Shown: piece after piece, positions 6,921 through 9,130 of the stretch
Layout: every line of letters starts with the position of its first letter
Position numbering within the stretch: position 1 is the stretch's first letter
NCBI RefSeq assembly: GCF_019695415.1
Contig: NZ_JAIFKJ010000551.1
Span: 1 to 9,130, forward strand
Source of the DNA: Thiohalocapsa sp.
GTDB lineage: Bacteria > Pseudomonadota > Gammaproteobacteria > Chromatiales > Chromatiaceae
DNA length: 9,130 bases
Reading direction: 5' to 3'
Notes under the pieces: generated by a model
Told to the model about the DNA's origin: nothing
The model's database searches: none
Seen by the model: only the letters and a program-made list of their open reading frames with translations
Program-made: the position numbers and the translations under genes

Positions 6921-6984
6921 GGTGCTGGGCCCGATGGCTGTTCAGGAAACGAGGATGTGATAACGAGCGACTGCTGGTGGTGGC

Positions 6985-7101
6985 TCAGTTCGCATCTTCT
7001 ACACCGATCTGGATGGTCGCTGCGGCCAGCGCGGGGTCCATCTCGGCGAGCAGGTGCAGGTGTCTGCCGGGCTCAAAGGGGGCGCCGCGCAGCAGCGTCA
7101 T
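6985..7101 (-). CDS. tiny ORF in the hoxY-hoxH gap, unknown
   Basis: Thirty-eight codons starting MTLLRGAPFEPGRH and ending IQIGVEDAN, with TGA at 6985-6987. Its ATG overlaps the stop of the preceding tiny ORF (ATGA, 7098-7101), and the composition looks protein-like. The frame is also open upstream to 7293, but that part crosses a REP-like hairpin and is unlikely to be coding. It could be a real small protein, the end of a decayed gene, or chance in GC-rich DNA. No family is recognised. Confidence 0.25.
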   Translation of the reverse strand: MTLLRGAPFEPGRHLHLLAEMDPALAAATIQIGVEDAN

Positions 7102-7208
7102 GGTCGAGAGCCGCTCTCCGCCGCCGGCAGCGCCACGGCGGCTGCGAGCAGTGGCAGCGTGCGGACTCGCAGCATCGCTGCAGCGGCGGTGCACAGCCAA
7201 GTCTGCAT
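7098..7208 (-). CDS. tiny ORF with a signal-peptide-like start, unknown
   Basis: Thirty-six codons beginning MQTWLCTAAAAMLRVR, followed by a hydrophobic LPLLAAAVALPAA core that resembles a Sec signal or a single membrane segment. It ends by ATGA overlap with the next tiny ORF, so the two might once have been one gene interrupted by a frameshift. No clear ribosome binding site was seen. Alanine/leucine-rich runs arise easily in GC-rich DNA, so this is weak. Confidence 0.2.
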   Translation of the reverse strand: MQTWLCTAAAAMLRVRTLPLLAAAVALPAAESGSRP

Positions 7209-7245
7209 GAGCCGCAAGCCGCGAGCGGATGCGGCACGCTCGGAT

Positions 7246-7272
7246 GATCGCGGCGGGGACGCCGCTCCCACA
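7246..7272 (-). repeat. REP-like hairpin just after hoxY
   Basis: The minus strand reads TGTGGGAGCGGCG, TCCC, CGCCGCGATC: a perfect 6-bp stem (7250-7255 with 7260-7265) with the GGGAGCGGC...GCCGCGA layout typical of gammaproteobacterial REP sequences. It stands 10 bp after the hoxY stop. It may protect the upstream mRNA 3' end or reduce read-through into hoxH. A shorter GCCGC/GCGGC pairing follows around 7210-7240. Confidence 0.65.
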
Positions 7273-7282
7273 AGCATGCCAA

Positions 7283-7843
7283 TCAGGCTCCAAACCGCGT
7301 CACTTGGCTCGGGTCTGGGGTGCGGCCGGCGATGAGCTCAGTGAGCACATAGTGGATGGCATCCGCTTGGGGCGGACATCCGGGGACGAAGATATCCACA
7401 TCCACGACACCGTGCACCGGCCGCACCGTGGCCAGCAGCCGCGGCACGCCCTCGGTCGGAATCTGCGGGTTGAGGTCTACATTGTCGCGGTAGGCCCGCT
7501 CGATGACGTCGTCCAGCTTGAAGGGGTTGCGCATGGCGGGGACGTTGCCGTTGACGGCGCAGTCGCCCAGGCTGAGCAGGACCTTGCATCGGGCGCGGAA
7601 TTCGCGGGCCTTGTGCAGGTCCTCTTCATTACTGATGGAGCCCTCCAGAATCCCCAGGTCCACCTGCTCCGGGAGCTCCTTGGCATCCACGAAGGGGCTG
7701 TAGACGATGTCGATCTGTTCCGCCAGGTCCACCAGCCGCTCGTCCATGTCCAGGAAGGACATGTGGCAGCCTGAGCAGCCGTCGAGCCAGGTGGTGGCGA
7801 CCGTGACCCTCGTGCCTTTGCTCATTGGTTGGCCATTGCTCAT
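7283..7843 (-). CDS. hoxY: NAD-reducing [NiFe] hydrogenase small subunit HoxY
   Basis: HoxY carries the [4Fe-4S] cluster next to the NiFe site and passes electrons from HoxH to the HoxFU diaphorase. From the ATG at 7843 it has 186 residues, normal for HoxY. The four cluster cysteines are Cys23 and Cys26 (WLDGCSGCHMSFLD), Cys95 (LSLGDCAVNGNVP) and Cys156 (FVPGCPPQAD). The frame is open farther upstream, to 7954, but that part lies inside hoxU. The ATG at 7843 overlaps the hoxU stop by ATGA and has GGAGAAG 6 bases before it, so it is chosen. A second Met seven codons on (7825) lies in a near-exact copy of the same 18 bp and is an alternative start. The gene is translationally coupled to hoxU. 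Confidence 0.95.
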   Translation of the reverse strand: MSNGQPMSKGTRVTVATTWLDGCSGCHMSFLDMDERLVDLAEQIDIVYSPFVDAKELPEQVDLGILEGSISNEEDLHKAREFRARCKVLLSLGDCAVNGNVPAMRNPFKLDDVIERAYRDNVDLNPQIPTEGVPRLLATVRPVHGVVDVDIFVPGCPPQADAIHYVLTELIAGRTPDPSQVTRFGA

Positions 7844-7849
7844 CGGTTG
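7814..7849 (-). repeat. 18-bp tandem duplication over the hoxY start codon
   Basis: On the coding strand CAACCGATGAGCAATGGC (7849-7832) is followed directly by CAACCAATGAGCAAAGGC (7831-7814), 16 of 18 bases alike. Both copies contain an in-frame ATG AGC, so hoxY has two candidate starts, MSNGQP and MSKG. Only the first has a strong ribosome binding site. Confidence 0.8.
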
Positions 7850-8571
7850 CTTCTCCGCCGCGCCAGGATGGACAGGAACTGCTGGTCTTTGACCATCTCG
7901 CCGACGGAAGTGCCTTGCTTGACCAGCGCGCCGGTGGGGCAGACCTGCACGCACTTGCCGCAGCTGGTGCAGCTGTCGCTCTCGCCCCAGGGCTTGGCCA
8001 GGTCCGTGACCACCTGGCAGCCGCTGCCGCGGCCCATGACGTCCCAGGTGTGGGCGCCCTCGATCTCGTCGCAGACCCGCACGCAGCGGGTGCAGAGCAC
8101 GCAGCGGTTGTGGTCAACCCGAAACATCTCGTGGCTGGAGTCCACGCTGTAGCCGGTGTTCCGGTAGGGCATGCGCACGTGATCCACGCCGCATTTCTGC
8201 GCCAGCCATTGCAGCTCGCAATGGCCGTTGGACACGCAGACCGAGCAGACGTGGTTGCGCTCGGCGAACAGCAGCTCTACCAGGGTGCGGCGGTAGCGCT
8301 GGAGCTTGTCGGTATTGGTCTGCACCGACATGCCCTCGCGTACCCGTGTGGCGCAAGCTGCCTGCAGCCGCGGGCCGCCGTCCACCTCCACGACGCAGAG
8401 CCGGCAGGCCCCGACCACCGACAAGCCGTCCATCCAGCACAGGCTCGGGATCGGGATCTTGTTCTCCCGGCACACCTCGATGATGGTCTCATCCGCTCGG
8501 GCAGAGAGATCCTGGCCGTCGATGTTCAGCGTGACGACACTGACGTTGGGTTGCTGCGCGCGGATCGGCAT
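7840..8571 (-). CDS. hoxU: NAD-reducing hydrogenase diaphorase small subunit HoxU
   Basis: HoxU is the iron-sulfur relay between HoxF (NAD(H), FMN) and HoxY, related to the N-terminus of NuoG. The 243 residues hold, in order, a [2Fe-2S] ferredoxin domain (Cys45, Cys56, Cys59, Cys73), the NuoG-like His/Cys motif (His107, Cys109, Cys112, Cys118, in NHVCSVCVSNGHCELQ), and two [4Fe-4S] motifs, CVLCTRCVRVC (157-167) and CTSCGKCVQVC (201-211) followed by PTG. The pattern is that of cyanobacterial-type HoxU. GAGGA lies 6 bases before the ATG. It overlaps hoxY by 4 bp. In intact hox operons hoxF is directly upstream; here hicBA is between them, 77 bp away. Confidence 0.96.
   Translation of the reverse strand: MPIRAQQPNVSVVTLNIDGQDLSARADETIIEVCRENKIPIPSLCWMDGLSVVGACRLCVVEVDGGPRLQAACATRVREGMSVQTNTDKLQRYRRTLVELLFAERNHVCSVCVSNGHCELQWLAQKCGVDHVRMPYRNTGYSVDSSHEMFRVDHNRCVLCTRCVRVCDEIEGAHTWDVMGRGSGCQVVTDLAKPWGESDSCTSCGKCVQVCPTGALVKQGTSVGEMVKDQQFLSILARRRSNR
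7850..7856 (-). promoter_or_regulatory. ribosome binding site for hoxY
   Basis: GGAGAAG lies within the end of hoxU, 6 bases before the ATG at 7843. It supports that start over the ATG at 7825 and the in-frame ATG at 7954. Confidence 0.7.
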
Positions 8572-8648
8572 GGGGTGTCCTCGTCCGGGGGGTTGCTTCT
8601 GGGCTCTTTGGTGTCAGTGGGGAGCGATCAGCTCAGCCTTTTGATGAT

Positions 8649-8801
8649 CTACCTTGCGAGGTGCTCTTGTATCTCCCGGTGCCTTGGAACCGGCTGCGAT
8701 TCTTTCGTCTCCGGGTTGTGATACCAGTCGTGCCGACCTCCATGGCGGATCAGGACACAGCCCATGGATTCCAGGCGCCTGATCAAATCCCTGCGCTTCA
8801 C
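8649..8801 (-). CDS. hicA: HicA-type mRNA interferase toxin, C-terminally truncated by TAG
   Basis: HicA toxins are small double-stranded-RNA-binding-fold RNases that cleave mRNA and are held inactive by HicB. From a GTG at 8801, overlapping the hicB stop as GTGA, the frame reads (M)KRRDLIRRLESMGCVLIRH, then GGRHDWY with the catalytic His24, then the conserved PVPRHREIQEHLAR. It stops at codon 51 (TAG, 8649-8651). The family normally runs on for about 7-10 residues of C-terminal helix. The next codons in the same frame, IIKRLS to a TGA at 8628, are just such an ending, so the TAG looks like a recent nonsense change of a codon such as CAG or AAG. The catalytic part is intact, so activity could be kept, weakened or lost. 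Order (hicB first) and 4-bp overlap are as in many short HicBA pairs. Confidence 0.85.
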   Translation of the reverse strand: MKRRDLIRRLESMGCVLIRHGGRHDWYHNPETKESQPVPRHREIQEHLAR

Positions 8802-9010
8802 GCCACTTCCAGCTCACCGACGCGTCGAACCAAGGGAAGCGTGTCTGAAGTCAGTTCCTTGTAAATGTCGCGCAAGTTCTCCGCCAGCTCATCCAGCGAC
8901 TCCCCCTGGGTCATGTAATCCGGAAACTCTTCCAGATACCCGAGCCAGAAACCGTCGTCCTGCCAGTACACGAACTTCAGTTTTTTCATGTTCTCGACGT
9001 TCTCGTTCAT
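8798..9010 (-). CDS. hicB: HicB-family antitoxin (short form)
   Basis: The short HicB protein binds and neutralises HicA, and often represses its own promoter. The 70 residues contain the family core KFVYWQDDGFWLGYLEEFPDY, TQGESLDELAENLRD and a VGELEVA C-terminus, a degraded RNase-H-like fold of the UPF0150 type. The start at 9010 has AGGAG 4 bases upstream; a second Met (8989) just before KKLKF is an alternative. No separate DNA-binding domain is seen, as is usual for the short form. It begins only 27 bp after the hoxF stop and overlaps hicA, so it is probably co-transcribed with the hydrogenase genes unless it has its own promoter, for which there is little room. Confidence 0.92.
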   Translation of the reverse strand: MNENVENMKKLKFVYWQDDGFWLGYLEEFPDYMTQGESLDELAENLRDIYKELTSDTLPLVRRVGELEVA

Positions 9011-9037
9011 GCCACTCCTACCGGGTGTGCGGTTGCC

Positions 9038-9130
9038 TTACCCCAGCTTCTCCTCGTACTCATGCCGGAAATACCGCAGCGTCGACATCACCGGGTTCGG
9101 CGCCGTCTGCCCGAGGCCGCAGAGGCTGGT
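9038..9130 (-). CDS. hoxF: NAD-reducing hydrogenase diaphorase large subunit HoxF (C-terminal end only)
   Basis: The last 30 codons of a protein running off the right edge read SLCGLGQTAPNPVMSTLRYF and on to EEKLG, with TAA at 9038-9040. This is the characteristic end of HoxF/NuoF-type flavoproteins: the Cys in SLCGLGQ is the fourth ligand of the C-terminal [4Fe-4S] cluster, followed by the TLRYFRHEYE helix. HoxF binds FMN and NAD(H) and exchanges electrons with HoxU. Only this end can be judged. It is followed by hicB instead of hoxU. Confidence 0.92.
   Translation of the reverse strand, partial: TSLCGLGQTAPNPVMSTLRYFRHEYEEKLG

Noticed and set aside
7844..7954. N-terminally extended HoxY starting at 7954
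   Set aside because: The added 37 residues lie inside hoxU, are Arg/Pro/His-rich and do not match HoxY.
7825..8721. Plus-strand ORF of 298 codons opposite hoxU and hicA
   Set aside because: It is an antisense shadow; HoxU cysteine motifs and HicA fit the minus strand.
8614..8817. 67-codon minus-strand ORF over hicA in another frame
   Set aside because: The overlapping GTG-started frame gives a clear HicA sequence; this one has no recognisable content.

Overview
This 9.1 kb, GC-rich window comes from a proteobacterial chromosome. The mix of genes suggests a metabolically versatile gammaproteobacterium, perhaps a purple sulfur bacterium of the Chromatiales. The reasons are a cyanobacterial/Thiocapsa-type NAD-reducing [NiFe] hydrogenase (hox), a bacterial glycogen synthase, an oxidative-pentose-phosphate dehydrogenase, and REP-like GGAGCG palindromes. 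The taxonomic placement is inference.

Layout. Left edge (1-137): nothing firm, only a possible C-terminal tail of a plus-strand protein. 138-1664 (-): glgA, glycogen synthase, whose middle has lost family similarity over a G4-like, base-skewed stretch. 1665-1973: divergent control region. 1974-3470 (+): zwf, glucose-6-phosphate dehydrogenase. 3471-3535: REP-like hairpin between convergent genes. 3536-4654 (-): an Old Yellow Enzyme (NemA-like). 4655-4831: AT-rich spacer with a clean palindrome, the likely nemA control region, plus a weak terminator for the hox operon.

4832-9130 (-): a hox operon read right to left: hoxF (C-terminus only), hicB, hicA, hoxU, hoxY, a 362-bp gap, hoxH, a 160-bp gap, hoxW. 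HoxF and HoxU form the NAD(H)-linked diaphorase arm. HoxY and HoxH form the hydrogenase arm. HoxW would remove the C-terminal peptide of HoxH after nickel insertion. hoxE is not in the window.

The notable theme is that three of the four visible hox junctions hold extra DNA, and only hoxU/hoxY keeps the tight ATGA overlap. A hicBA toxin-antitoxin pair sits between hoxF and hoxU, and its toxin gene ends early at an in-frame TAG although the usual C-terminal helix is still encoded beyond it. A REP-like hairpin and two tiny overlapping ORFs lie between hoxY and hoxH. A 63-bp palindrome built of nine 7-bp units lies between hoxH and hoxW. No wholly new defence or biosynthetic system is evident. 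The unusual parts are this invaded operon, the damaged hicA, the heptad palindrome and the corrupted segment in glgA.
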